Below, piece after piece: positions 1 to 9,959 of a DNA stretch of 64,000 nucleotides. Both the position numbers and the translations under genes were made by a program. Below the pieces are notes generated by a model. It was given only the letters and a program-made list of their open reading frames with translations, searched no databases and was not told the DNA's origin. This stretch comes from Nocardia nova SH22a (GTDB lineage Bacteria; Actinomycetota; Actinomycetes; Mycobacteriales; Mycobacteriaceae): contig NZ_CP006850.1 in assembly GCF_000523235.1 (NCBI RefSeq), forward strand, positions 8,184,001-8,248,000, in the 5' to 3' direction. The stretch's first letter is position 1. The number at the start of each line of letters is the position of its first letter.

Positions 1-20
1 CACAGCGCGCATATCTGAAG

Positions 21-1376
21 GTGACGTCGCAGAATAGGGGGATGAACGGTCCCGGCTTCACCCCCACCCAACTGGCAGCCCGGGCCGCCTATCTGCTGCG
101 CGGCAACGATCTGGGGACGATGACCAGCGCGGCTCCAAAACTCTATCCACACATGTGGAGCTGGGATGCCGCCTTCGTCGCGGTCGGCTTGGCGCCGCTG
201 AGCGTGGAACGTGCCGTCGTCGAACTCGACACCCTGCTGTCGGCGCAGTGGCGCAACGGGATGATCCCGCACATCGTGTTCGCCAATGGTGTGGACGGGT
301 ATTTCCCCGGCCCGGCCCGCTGGGAATGCCGTCGCCTGGCCGCCAACGCACCCGCCGGACCGGACACCTCCGGCATCACCCAGCCGCCGGTGCACGCCAT
401 CGCGGTGCAGCGCATTCTCGACCACTCCCGCAGGCACGGGCGCACCACCCGCGCGGTGGCCGAGGAATTCCTCGATCGCCGCTGGGTCGATCTGATGCGG
501 TGGCATCGCTGGCTGGCGCACGGCCGCGATCCCAAACAGCACGGGCGGATCACGCTGTATCACGGCTGGGAATCCGGAATGGACAATTCCCCGCGCTGGG
601 ACCGCGCCTACGCCAATGTCGTGGTCGGCGATCTGCCCCCGTATCGGCGCGCCGACCTGGACGTGGTCGACCCCGCACAGCGTCCCTCGAATCGCGAATA
701 CGACCGCTACCTGTGGCTGGTGGAACAGATGCGGCGCTGTGGATACGACGATTTCCAGCTGGCGTCGGCCATGAGTTTCGCCGTGGAGGACGTCTTCGTG
801 ACCGCGATCTTCGCGCTGGCCTGTGATGTGCTGGCCGGTATCGGCGAGGACTACCGGATGCCGAACGCCGATGTGCGCGAGCTCTACGAATGGGCCGACT
901 ACTTCCGCGCCGGTGTCATCGCCACGACCGATGACCGCACCGGCGCCGCCCGCGATTTCGACCTGCGCGCCGATCAGTGGATCGGCACCGAAACCCTGGC
1001 CATGTTCGCGCCGCTGCTGTGCGGCGGACTGCCGCGCACCACCGAACGTTCGCTGCTGCGGTTGTTCGAGGGCCCGCGGTTCTGCGGACATCCGGATCTG
1101 CGCTACGCACTGCCGCCCTCGACCTCACCGGTTTCGAAGGATTTCCGTGCGCGCGAGTACTGGCGCGGCCCGGTCTGGCCGGTGATGAGCTGGCTGTTCT
1201 CCTGGGTGTTCGCCCGGCGCGGCTGGGCCGAACGGTCCTTCATGCTGCGTGCCGAAGGTTTGCGGCAGGCCGGTGACGGCAGCTTCGCGGAGTACTACGA
1301 CCCGTTCACCGGCGATCCGCTCGGCAGTATGCAACAGTCCTGGACGGCCGCGGCGGTCCTCGACTGGCTCGGATAA
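21..1376 (+). CDS. ggh: Glucosylglycerate hydrolase (GH63-type)
   Basis: A 451-residue protein that resembles actinobacterial GH63 glucosylglycerate hydrolases, which cleave the compatible solute glucosylglycerate into glucose and glycerate when mycobacteria recover from nitrogen starvation. The length (~445 residues) and two blocks fit the family: an Asp-containing block WESGMDNSPRWD (D188) and a Glu-containing block near the C-terminus, FAEYYDPFTG (E424), the expected catalytic acid/base pair. There is no signal peptide, so it should be cytoplasmic. I used the GTG at 21; an in-frame ATG at 42 is also possible and only 20 bases of upstream DNA are visible, so start and promoter cannot be judged. 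Mannosylglycerate hydrolase is the alternative substrate assignment. No glucosylglycerate synthesis gene is visible nearby. Confidence 0.8.
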   Translation: MTSQNRGMNGPGFTPTQLAARAAYLLRGNDLGTMTSAAPKLYPHMWSWDAAFVAVGLAPLSVERAVVELDTLLSAQWRNGMIPHIVFANGVDGYFPGPARWECRRLAANAPAGPDTSGITQPPVHAIAVQRILDHSRRHGRTTRAVAEEFLDRRWVDLMRWHRWLAHGRDPKQHGRITLYHGWESGMDNSPRWDRAYANVVVGDLPPYRRADLDVVDPAQRPSNREYDRYLWLVEQMRRCGYDDFQLASAMSFAVEDVFVTAIFALACDVLAGIGEDYRMPNADVRELYEWADYFRAGVIATTDDRTGAARDFDLRADQWIGTETLAMFAPLLCGGLPRTTERSLLRLFEGPRFCGHPDLRYALPPSTSPVSKDFRAREYWRGPVWPVMSWLFSWVFARRGWAERSFMLRAEGLRQAGDGSFAEYYDPFTGDPLGSMQQSWTAAAVLDWLG

Positions 1377-1390
1377 GCCACGGTAAACCC

Positions 1391-1427
1391 TGGTCACATC
1401 CGCCTCGGCTGCATACTCTCTTACCCA
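1391..1427 (+). promoter_or_regulatory. Candidate leaderless promoter of the GH25 lysozyme
   Basis: TGGTCA (1391-1396), a 17-base spacer and TACTCT (1414-1419) match a SigA-type promoter reasonably well. The expected transcription start, 7-8 bases after the -10, falls on the A of the ATG at 1427. No Shine-Dalgarno sequence precedes that ATG, which agrees with a leaderless mRNA, common in actinobacteria. Inference from spacing only. Confidence 0.4.
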
Positions 1428-2193
1428 TGTATCGACGCACCGTGGCTCGTCCGAAAGTCCGTCGCTTCTCCGCAGCCCTGCCGCTGCTCGCGGTTGCCGG
1501 CATATTCTCGGCAACCGGTCTCGCCCATGCCGCACCCACCGGGCCGGATGTGTCGTCCTGGCAGCATGTCGACGGCCGGTTCATCGACTGGTTCGCCGTC
1601 CGCGCCTCCGGGCACAACTTCGCCATGGTCAAGGCCACCGAGGGCCTGGACTACATGAACCCCTATTTCGTTCCCGACAGTCTGCTGATGCGCGCCGCGG
1701 GCGTCGCGCGCGGCACCTACCACTACGCGCATCCGGATCTCCCGCCCGAACCGCAGGCCGCGCTGTACGCCGCGGTGGTGCTGGGACAGAACGGTCCCCT
1801 GGACCTGCCGCCCGTGCTCGATATGGAGAACTCCGGCGGCCTGCCCCCGGCCGCGCTGATCGACTGGACCCACCGCTACCTCAGCACGGTGCAGGCGCTG
1901 ACCGGGCGCGTTCCGATCATCTACACCTATCCGCGGTTCTGGCAGACCGCGATGGCCGACTCCGATCAGTTCCATCAGTACCCGCTGTGGATCGCCGACT
2001 ATCGCGGAAATCCCCAGCCCGAGGTGCCCGGCGGCTGGCCGGCGTGGACGTTCTGGCAGACCACCGATTCCGCGAATGTCCCCGGCATCGCGGGCAATAC
2101 CGATGTCAACGTCTACAGCGGCGCCCAGGGTGATTTCGCGCAGTACGCCAATATGCCTTTCGCCGGGAGCAGTTCCGGCAGCGGCGGCAGCAG

Positions 2194-2197
<4 letters not shown>
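1427..2197 (+). CDS. Secreted GH25 lysozyme (muramidase)
   Basis: A 256-residue secreted protein of glycoside hydrolase family 25, which cuts the N-acetylmuramyl-beta-1,4-N-acetylglucosamine bond of peptidoglycan. Residues 1-35 form a signal peptide (Arg-rich start, hydrophobic core, cleavage after AHA). The mature protein begins almost directly with the family motif GPDVSSWQ, and the conserved acidic pair appears in [18 protein letters not shown] and [11 protein letters not shown] are further GH25 blocks. A short Ser/Gly tail ends the protein and no separate wall-binding domain is present. The stop overlaps the stop of the convergent ABC ATPase gene by 4 bases. A role in wall remodelling or in lysing competitors is inferred; the sequence does not separate the two. 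Confidence 0.88.
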
Positions 2198-3002
<805 letters not shown>

Positions 3003-3006
<4 letters not shown>

Positions 3007-4799
3007 GCTCCGCGTCCTTCCGTGACAACTTCCGCTTCGATCTCGGCCTCGGCCACTTCCGCCCGGCCGGTTCGCAACCGGCGATCGATGTAGTTCACCA
3101 GATGGGTGAGCGGGATGGTGAGCAGCAGATAGACCAGCCCGGCCGCGACCAGCGGCGACAGATTTCCGGTCTGCGAGTTCAGATCCCGCCCCACGGCGAA
3201 CAGTTCCCGCTGGGACGCGAGCAGGCCCAGGAAATAGATCAGCGACGAGTCCTTGATCAGCGCGATGAACTGATTCATCAACGCGGGCAGCACCCTTCGC
3301 ACGCCCTGCGGAATCACCACCAGGGTCATGGCCTGCCGATATCCGAATCCGATGGCCCGTGCCGCCTCGAGCTGCCCCGGTTCCACCGACTGGATACCCG
3401 ACCGGAATATCTCACCGATATACGCCGAGGCCAGCAGCGCCAACGCCACCGCGCCGAGCCAGTACGGATTGTTCCCGGTGACCCCCTTGACCACCGGCCC
3501 GATCCCCAGGCCGATCAGCAAGATGATCACCACTGCGGGCAGGCCGCGGAAGATATCGGTGTAAACCCGTGCGGGCCAGCGCAACCAGCGCGTGCGCGAG
3601 ATACCCGCGACGGCCAGCAGGATGCCGATCAAGGTGCCGAGCACACCCGAAACCAGCGCCAGGATCAGGGTGTTCGGCAGGCCGGTCTTGAACAGATCGG
3701 GAAATGCCTTGCGGTACAACGACCAATCGAAGAAGGTGTCCTTCAATTGCGCCAGTGTGGATTTCGGCGCCACCTGCTGCTCGGCGCCCTGATGTTCGGC
3801 GGCGATCTTCTCGAAATCCGGAAGCTGCGGCATCGGCGCCGATTTCGAGCCCGGCTTCCAGCCCGGCGGCAGCGGGCGCGGCACCCAATCGGAGTACAGC
3901 TTGGCGTAGGTGCCGTCGGCGATGATCGCGTCCAGGCCCGCGTTGAGCGCGTCGATCAGCGGCTGGTCGTTCTTGCGCACCGCCCACGCCGTGAAATTGT
4001 CCAGGCTGAAGGTGTTCTGCACGATCGAGGTCGGATCACCGGGTTTGATCGCCCCGGTGGCCTGCTGGGACGGTGCGACCCAGGCGTCGATCTGCCCGGT
4101 CTTCAGATTCGCGTAGGCGGTGTTGTAGTCCGGGAATTTCACCGCGTCCAGATGCAGGGTGCCGGTGACGTACTCGTCCTGCACGGTCCCCTGGACCACG
4201 CCGATGCGCATGCCCGGGCGTAGATCCGAAAAGCCCTGGACCGCACTGCCGTTCGGCACTACCAGCGAGAAGTAGCCGAAGTCGTAGCCGTTGGTGAAAC
4301 CCACGAGCTGACGCCGGGCGGCCGTGGTGGTGATACTCGACGACCCCACATCGAAGCGCCCGGTCGAGACCAGCGACAGCAGCGAGGCGAATTCGGTACC
4401 CGAGAACTGCACCCGCAGGCCGAGTTTCGCACCGATCGCCTTCAGCAGTTCGTTGTCGAATCCGGTGAACGAACCCGACGGATCGACACAGATGCTCGGC
4501 GGCGCGTCCGACAGCGTGCCCACGCTGAGCACACCCGGCTGCGCCAGGCCCAGCCGGTTCACATCGATCGAATTCAGCGGAACCGTCGACTCGGTGGTGA
4601 ACCGGTCGGCGCCGGCCGTCGCACCGGAGGCCAGCTTGGTCGGCGCGGGTGAGGCCGCCTGCGGGCCGGGCGGTGCGCACAGATTGTTCTCCGCCGCCGA
4701 CTTACCGCTGTCGGAGCTGCAGGCGGCGACGAACAGCAGCAGGATCGCCGCCATGATCGCGATCGGCGCACGATGACGGGTGCCGGGCAAACGGGCCAT
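3003..4799 (-). CDS. Fused amino-acid ABC substrate-binding lipoprotein / permease
   Basis: A 598-residue fusion of two importer parts normally made separately. Residues 1-27 are a lipoprotein signal ending in lipobox VAAC (Cys27). Residues ~60-310 form a family-3 solute-binding domain (for example '[17 protein letters not shown]' and '[12 protein letters not shown]'), which binds polar amino acids outside the cell. A linker of ~60 residues follows, then a HisM/GlnP-type permease at ~370-590 with several membrane helices and the EAA coupling loop [14 protein letters not shown] beginning at residue 478. The ATPase gene follows with a 4-base overlap. Such fusions are known in Firmicutes and actinobacteria. 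The lipidated N-terminus and the membrane helices would tether the binding domain at both ends. Ligand not determined. Confidence 0.87.
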
Positions 4800-5012
4800 G
4801 GGGAGACCCTAGCGGTGCGAAGCGGACGGCCCGGCGACCGCAACCCGCGCGGGCCGTGCCGGAGGTGGCAGCGTGGGCCGCTTCCCCGGGCCCACTGCGG
4901 TGCCGCAGGAAAGCGCAGCGATGTGCCGGACGGTTTACCGGCACACCGCGACAGCTTCACAGCTCGTGTCGCCGCACCCCGGAAGTATTCGGTTCCGGGT
5001 GATCCGTATGTC

Positions 5013-5807
5013 TCAGGCGATGCCCGCCACCGGTTCCGGGTTGACCGAGTCGCGCCAGGCGATGGCCTCCTCGAGCGCGGTCAGATCGTAATCGGGACCG
5101 CCGGTGCCGACCGTGAACAGCGTCGCCCCGGCGGCGACCAGTTGCCCGGCCACCTCGGCGCCCGGCCAGTCCACCGACCGCTCGATGCGGGCCGGATCGG
5201 CGCCGACCGCGGCGCAGTGATCGGCGAGGATCTTCGACTTGTGTTCCAGCACATCGAGTTTGGCGAAGGTGTGCCAGATGTCGGCGTATTCGGCCACCAG
5301 CCGCAGCGTCTTCTTCTCGCCACCGCCGCCGATGAGGATCGGGATCTTGCGCACCGGCGGCGGATTCAACTTGCCCAGCCGCGCGTCGATCCGGGCCAGA
5401 TAGTCCTTGAGCAGCGCCAAACGGGTTCCGGGCGTGCCGAATTCGTAGCCGTATTCGTCGTAGTCCTTCTGGAACCACCCGGCGCCGATCCCCAGGATCA
5501 GGCGGCCGCCGGAGATGTGGTCGACGGTGCGGGCCATGTCCGCGAGCAGATCCGGATTGCGGTATCCGCCACCGGTCACCAGCGCGCCGAGCTCGACCCG
5601 CTCGGTCTGCTCGGCGATCGCTCCCAGCATGGTCCAGCATTCGAAATGCGCGCCGTCGGGATCACCGTAGAGCGGATAGAAATGATCCCAGTTGAAGACG
5701 ACGTCCACGCCCGCATCCTCGGCCCGCAGCACCGCGTCCCTGATCAGACCGTAGTCGGGGGCGTGCTGCGGCTGGAGCTGAACTCCGATGCGAACCGGTC
5801 GACTCAT
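5013..5807 (-). CDS. LLM-class (F420-dependent type) oxidoreductase
   Basis: A 264-residue luciferase-like (beta/alpha)8-barrel oxidoreductase of the kind that in actinobacteria usually uses coenzyme F420. Typical blocks are the N-terminal 'RIGVQLQPQHAPDYG', the segment VFNWDHFYP and the phosphate-side loop GGRLILGIGAGWFQKDYDEYG. An AGGAG about 7 bases before the ATG supports the start. It is transcribed alone, divergently from the SugC-type ATPase gene with 170 bp between them. The substrate is unknown; the family includes hydride transfer to quinones, ketones, lipids and xenobiotics. Whether it uses F420 or FMN cannot be decided by eye. Confidence 0.75.
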   Translation of the reverse strand: MSRPVRIGVQLQPQHAPDYGLIRDAVLRAEDAGVDVVFNWDHFYPLYGDPDGAHFECWTMLGAIAEQTERVELGALVTGGGYRNPDLLADMARTVDHISGGRLILGIGAGWFQKDYDEYGYEFGTPGTRLALLKDYLARIDARLGKLNPPPVRKIPILIGGGGEKKTLRLVAEYADIWHTFAKLDVLEHKSKILADHCAAVGADPARIERSVDWPGAEVAGQLVAAGATLFTVGTGGPDYDLTALEEAIAWRDSVNPEPVAGIA

Positions 5808-5977
5808 CCCTTGCTCCTTCGTCTGGTGCAGCCGATGCCACGGCGGCGGGGCCGTTGCCGAGGCTACTCGTCACCCGTCCGCGGCGCCGTGGACGCGCAC
5901 CTCGCCTAGGATGCGATGGACCCGCCCTCTACTCGGATCGTCCGGCACGTTCCTGCCGGTGAAGGGATCGATTCATC

Positions 5978-7057
5978 ATGGCCACGGTCACTTTCGACCA
6001 AGCCACCCGGCTCTATCCGGGCGCTGCCAAACCCGCCGTCGACGCATTGGATCTGGAGATCGCCGATGGCGAATTCCTGGTTCTGGTCGGACCGTCCGGC
6101 TGCGGTAAATCCACCTCGCTGCGCATGCTCGCGGGCCTCGAAGAGGTCAACGGCGGCCGCATCCTGATCGGCGAGCGCGACGTCACCGACGCCGAACCCA
6201 AACAGCGCGATATCGCGATGGTGTTCCAGAACTACGCGCTGTATCCGCACATGACGGTCGCGGAGAACATGGGCTTCGCCCTGAAGATGGCCAAGGTGCC
6301 GAAGGCGGAGAAGAACGAGCGGGTGCTGGAGGCGGCGAAACTGCTGGACCTCGAGCCGTTCCTGGACCGCAAGCCGAAGGCGCTGTCGGGCGGTCAGCGC
6401 CAGCGCGTCGCCATGGGCCGCGCGATCGTGCGCCAGCCGCAGGTGTTCCTGATGGACGAGCCGCTGTCGAATCTCGATGCCAAACTGCGGGTGCAGACCC
6501 GCACCCAGATCGCGCAGTTGCAGCGTCGGCTGGGCACCACCACCGTGTACGTCACCCACGATCAGGTCGAGGCCATGACCATGGGTGACCGGGTGGCGGT
6601 GCTCAAGGACGGGCTGCTGCAGCAGTGCGCCTCACCGCGGGATCTGTACCGGGATCCGGCGAATCTGTTCGTCGCGGGTTTCATGGGTTCACCGGCGATG
6701 AATCTGTTCACCGTCCCGCTGTCCGGCGGATCGGTCACCCTCGGCGGACATGCCGTACCGGTGCCGCGTTCGGTTGCCGATGCCGCGGGCGAGACCCTGG
6801 TGGTCGGCGTCCGCCCGGAGCATTTCGAACTGGCCGGTGATTCGGACGGGATCGCCATGGAGATCGATGTGGTCGAGGAACTCGGTTCCGACGCCTACAT
6901 CTACGGCCGCACCCTGGGTGAGGAGGGCGGCGACGAGACCATCGTCGCGCGCGCCGATTGGCGCAATCCCCCGCAGAAGGGCGACAAGCTCAGCCTCACG
7001 ACCACGACCGACCACATCTACTTCTTCGACCCGGAATCCGGCGAACGCCTGAAGTAG
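5978..7057 (+). CDS. sugC: SugC/MalK/UgpC-family sugar ABC transporter ATPase
   Basis: A 359-residue carbohydrate-importer ATPase of the MalK/UgpC family. Residues ~1-235 are the ABC domain with Walker A (GPSGCGKST), signature (LSGGQRQR), Walker B (VFLMDEPLSNLD) and switch His (VTHDQ). Residues ~240-359 are the C-terminal OB/TOBE regulatory fold typical of this family. It stands alone, with no permease or binding protein next to it, while an lpqY-sugA-sugB set without an ATPase lies 6 kb downstream on the same strand. In mycobacteria these four genes are contiguous, so this ATPase is the obvious partner; it may also serve other importers, as MsiK does in Streptomyces. The gene symbol is by homology and context. 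Confidence 0.75.
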   Translation: MATVTFDQATRLYPGAAKPAVDALDLEIADGEFLVLVGPSGCGKSTSLRMLAGLEEVNGGRILIGERDVTDAEPKQRDIAMVFQNYALYPHMTVAENMGFALKMAKVPKAEKNERVLEAAKLLDLEPFLDRKPKALSGGQRQRVAMGRAIVRQPQVFLMDEPLSNLDAKLRVQTRTQIAQLQRRLGTTTVYVTHDQVEAMTMGDRVAVLKDGLLQQCASPRDLYRDPANLFVAGFMGSPAMNLFTVPLSGGSVTLGGHAVPVPRSVADAAGETLVVGVRPEHFELAGDSDGIAMEIDVVEELGSDAYIYGRTLGEEGGDETIVARADWRNPPQKGDKLSLTTTTDHIYFFDPESGERLK

Positions 7058-7069
7058 GCACGAAATCGT

Positions 7070-7103
7070 CTGCCCTCGAACGGTTCTAGCCGTTCGAGGG
7101 CAG
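7070..7103. terminator. Bidirectional terminator hairpin, sugC / hxlR
   Basis: A 14-bp perfect stem (7070-7083 with 7090-7103, loop of 6) lies exactly between the convergent stops at 7057 and 7109. It can serve both genes. Confidence 0.7.
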
Positions 7104-7108
7104 TTCGC

Positions 7109-7627
7109 TCATTCGGCGCGAGTCCGCGGACGCCGCCACTCCCGGTTCACCCGAATCCGGATGTCCTCCAGCGCCACCTCGTCGCCACCGGTGCTGCGCA
7201 GTTCCACCCGCACGGGTTCCCCGGTCGTATCCTCGACCCGCTCCAGCGGCGGCGTTCCGTCCTGCAGATATTTGTCGCCCCACTGCCACAACGCGAAGAC
7301 CACCGGGAGCAGATCGCGGCCCATCTCGGTGAGGACGTATTCGTTGCGGGTGCGCTTGCCCTCCTCCTGATACGGCTGCTTGCGCAGCAGGCCCGCCTCG
7401 GTGAGTTTGCGCAACGCGGCGGCCGCCGCCGCGTCGGTGATACCCACCCGCGCGGCGAAACCGTCGAATCGCGTGGTGCCGTACATGGCCTCGCGCAGGA
7501 TCAGCAAACTCGAACGGGCGCCGACGACATCGAGCGCCTTGACGATGGAACAGCCATCCGGCTTCCACGAATTCAGATCGCGCAAGGGTCCTTCCAGCTT
7601 CACGGGCATGATCCTGATCATACTCAT
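7109..7627 (-). CDS. HxlR-family winged-helix transcriptional regulator
   Basis: A 172-residue regulator. Residues ~15-105 carry the HxlR winged helix: CSIVKALDVVGARSSLLILRE, recognition region TRFDGFAARVGIT, and wing 'EGKRTRNEYVLTEMGRDLLPV'. (The first block is the usual Cys-Ser-Ile start of HxlR helices.) A ~60-residue C-terminal extension of unknown role follows. It is divergent from the thiolase gene with 91 bp between start codons, so the thiolase is the likely target. That gap holds a short dyad, listed separately. Alternative starts at 7618 or 7609 (both ATG) are possible because no strong ribosome binding site is visible. HxlR proteins often respond to aldehydes, quinones or oxidative signals; the effector here is unknown. 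Confidence 0.8.
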   Translation of the reverse strand: MSMIRIMPVKLEGPLRDLNSWKPDGCSIVKALDVVGARSSLLILREAMYGTTRFDGFAARVGITDAAAAAALRKLTEAGLLRKQPYQEEGKRTRNEYVLTEMGRDLLPVVFALWQWGDKYLQDGTPPLERVEDTTGEPVRVELRSTGGDEVALEDIRIRVNREWRRPRTRAE

Positions 7628-7640
7628 CCTGACTTGTGGC

Positions 7641-7668
7641 GACTATTGCCAGAGCCTACTCTGACTAT
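7641..7668. promoter_or_regulatory. Candidate HxlR operator
   Basis: The divergent gap contains CAGAG-N4-CTCTG (7650-7663) flanked by two direct copies of GACTAT (7641-7646 and 7663-7668). Position between regulator and thiolase fits an operator, but the arms are only 5 bp. Confidence 0.35.
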
Positions 7669-7718
7669 AGAGCGAACGAGTTAGATCGTCGCAACGGCGC
7701 GATATCGGAGGAATCGCC

Positions 7719-8885
7719 ATGAGAGACGCAGTGATCGTCGAGGCCGTACGCACCCCGATCGGCAAGGGCAAGGTCACCGGAGCGCTGCACGACCTGCATC
7801 CGGTCGATCTGTTCGCACACAGCCTGCGCGAGGTCGTGCGGCGCAGCGGGATCGATCCGGCCCTGATCGACGATGTGATCGGCGGCGTGGTCACCCAGGT
7901 CGGCGAACAATCGGTCAACATCACGCGCCGGGCCGCGCTCGCGGCCGGATATCCCGAATCGGTGCCCGCCACCACCGTGGACCGTCAGTGCGGCAGCAGT
8001 CAGCAGGCCATCCACTTCGCCGCCCAGGGCGTCCTGGCCGGGGCCTACGACGTGGTCGTGGCCGGTGGGCTCGAATCCATGAGCCGGGTGCCGATGGGCG
8101 CGAGCGTGCTCGGCGCCGACATCAACGGCGTGGCCTTCGCCGAGCGCTATCCGGACGAACTGGTGCCGCAGGGCATCAGCGCCGAACTCATCGCCGCGCG
8201 CTGGAACATCTCCCGCACCCGGATGGACGAATTCTCGCTGGCCAGCCATCAGAAGGCGGCCGAGGCGACCAAGAACGGCGCCTTCGACCGGCAGCTGGCG
8301 CCGGTGGCGGGCCTGAGTATCGACGAAGGTATTCGCGTCGGCAGCACCCTGGACACCCTCGCGGGTCTGCGCCCGGCCTACTACAACGAAGGCTGTGCCG
8401 CCCGCTTCCCGGAGATCGGCTGGAACATCACCGCCGCCAATGCCAGTCAGATCAACGACGGCAGCGCCGCGGTGCTGATCATGACCAGCGAGAAGGCGCG
8501 GCAACTGGGCCTGACCCCGCTCGCCCGGCTGCACAGTTTCGCGGTGGCGGGCGACGATCCGCTGCTCATGCTCACCGCCGTGATCCCCGCGACGCGAAAG
8601 GTGTTGCGGCGCTCGGGATTGTCGCTGTCCGATATCGACCTGTTCGAGGTCAACGAGGCGTTCGCTTCGGTGGTCCTGGCCTGGGCCGACGACACCGGCG
8701 CCGACCTGTCGAAGGTGAACGTGAACGGCGGCGCGATCGCCCTGGGCCATCCCCTCGGCGCCTCCGGAGCCCGGCTGGCCACCACGCTCGTCCACGCCCT
8801 GCACGAACGTGATGCGCGATTCGGACTGCAAACCATGTGCGAGGCAGGCGGTTTGGCGAACGCGACCATCTACGAACGGCTGTGA
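7719..8885 (+). CDS. Thiolase (acetyl-CoA acyltransferase)
   Basis: A 388-residue thiolase, the usual length for the family. It performs thiolytic cleavage of 3-ketoacyl-CoA in beta-oxidation or the reverse condensation of acyl-CoA units. The acyl-accepting cysteine is C91 in QCGSSQQA, the His of GHPLGASGAR is at about 344, the second cysteine is C374 in MCEAGG, and NEAFAS is present. The CEAGG form in place of the common CxGGG resembles steroid and branched-substrate thiolases, so the substrate may not be a straight fatty acid (inference). GGAGGAATCGCC precedes the ATG well. It is divergent from an HxlR regulator, and a terminator hairpin follows the stop. Confidence 0.87.
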   Translation: MRDAVIVEAVRTPIGKGKVTGALHDLHPVDLFAHSLREVVRRSGIDPALIDDVIGGVVTQVGEQSVNITRRAALAAGYPESVPATTVDRQCGSSQQAIHFAAQGVLAGAYDVVVAGGLESMSRVPMGASVLGADINGVAFAERYPDELVPQGISAELIAARWNISRTRMDEFSLASHQKAAEATKNGAFDRQLAPVAGLSIDEGIRVGSTLDTLAGLRPAYYNEGCAARFPEIGWNITAANASQINDGSAAVLIMTSEKARQLGLTPLARLHSFAVAGDDPLLMLTAVIPATRKVLRRSGLSLSDIDLFEVNEAFASVVLAWADDTGADLSKVNVNGGAIALGHPLGASGARLATTLVHALHERDARFGLQTMCEAGGLANATIYERL

Positions 8886-8906
8886 GCGGACCTTGACACC
8901 CACCTC

Positions 8907-8934
8907 GAGTTCGACCGCGCACGCGGTCGAACTC
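8907..8934 (+). terminator. Terminator after thiolase gene
   Basis: A 12-bp perfect stem (8907-8918 with 8923-8934, loop gcac) lies 21 bases after the thiolase stop and before menC. No T-run follows, as is usual for GC-rich actinobacteria. Confidence 0.6.
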
Positions 8935-8981
8935 TCCGGTGTGGAACAGGATCGGCACCGGGCTGTTCTAGGCTGGCTCGG

Positions 8982-9959
8982 GTGAGCGATCTGGACCCGG
9001 CATCGGCCCTGGTGTACGCGATTCCGCTGCGCAACCGCTTCCGTGGCATCACGGTGCGGGAGGGGGTGCTGCTCGAGGGGCCGCGCGGGTGGGGTGAGTT
9101 CTGCCCGTTCGTCGAATACGACGATCGGGAGGCGGCGAACTGGCTGGCGACCACGCTCGAGCAGATCGAGATCGGCTGGCCCGAGCCGGTGCGTGATCGG
9201 ATTCCGATCAACTGCACCGTCCCCGCCGTCGGCCCGGAACGGGCGTATGCCATCGCCGCCGAATCCGGTTGCCGCACAGCGAAGATCAAGGTCGCCGATC
9301 ATCCTGATTCGCTGGCCGAGGATATCGAGCGGGTGGCGGCCGTCCGCGATGCGCTGGGCCCGTCGGGGGCGCTGCGCGTGGATGCCAACGCGCTGTGGGA
9401 TGTCGATACGGCCGTGGCCCATCTGAAGCAGATCGACCGTGCCGCAGGGGGTTTGGAGTACGCCGAACAACCCTGCCGGACGATCGAGGAGCTGGCGACG
9501 GTGCGGAGGCAGGTCGACATCCCCATCGCCGCGGACGAATCCATTCGCCGCGCCGAGGACCCGCTGCGGGTCGCGGTCGCCGGGGCCGCGGACATCGCGG
9601 TCCTGAAATGCACACCGCTCGGAGGTGTCCGCCGAGCCCTGCGAGTTGCCGAAGCGGCCGGGCTGCCGTGCGTGATCTCCTCCGCCTTGGAGACCAGCAT
9701 CGGGCTGTCCGCGCAGCTCGCCCTGGCGGGGGCACTGCCCGAACTCGACCACGCCTGCGGCCTGGGCACGATCAACCTCTTCGAGGGCGATGTGGTGGCC
9801 GAACCGCTGCGCCCGATCGACGGCTACCTCACCGTCCCACACACGCCGCCGACCCCGGATCCCGATGCGCTGCAACGCTTCCGCCACCCCGACCCGGAGC
9901 GCGTCGCATGGTGGCGCGATCGGCTTGCCCGGGTGCTCCGGCTGCTCGGCCGAGACTGA
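8982..9959 (+). CDS. menC: o-Succinylbenzoate synthase
   Basis: A 325-residue enolase-superfamily enzyme matching actinobacterial MenC, which dehydrates SHCHC to o-succinylbenzoate in menaquinone biosynthesis. The superfamily residues are in place: the KxK lysines in TAKIKVAD, metal ligands in RVDANALWD, EYAEQPC and IAADES, and the opposing lysine in AVLKCTP. Menaquinone is the respiratory quinone of this group, so the gene should be housekeeping. No other men gene is next to it. The GTG start is the first plausible one; upstream is GC-rich with no strong ribosome binding site. Other enolase-superfamily racemases or muconate cycloisomerases are less likely given the actinobacterial MenC-like N-terminus. 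Confidence 0.87.
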   Translation: MSDLDPASALVYAIPLRNRFRGITVREGVLLEGPRGWGEFCPFVEYDDREAANWLATTLEQIEIGWPEPVRDRIPINCTVPAVGPERAYAIAAESGCRTAKIKVADHPDSLAEDIERVAAVRDALGPSGALRVDANALWDVDTAVAHLKQIDRAAGGLEYAEQPCRTIEELATVRRQVDIPIAADESIRRAEDPLRVAVAGAADIAVLKCTPLGGVRRALRVAEAAGLPCVISSALETSIGLSAQLALAGALPELDHACGLGTINLFEGDVVAEPLRPIDGYLTVPHTPPTPDPDALQRFRHPDPERVAWWRDRLARVLRLLGRD

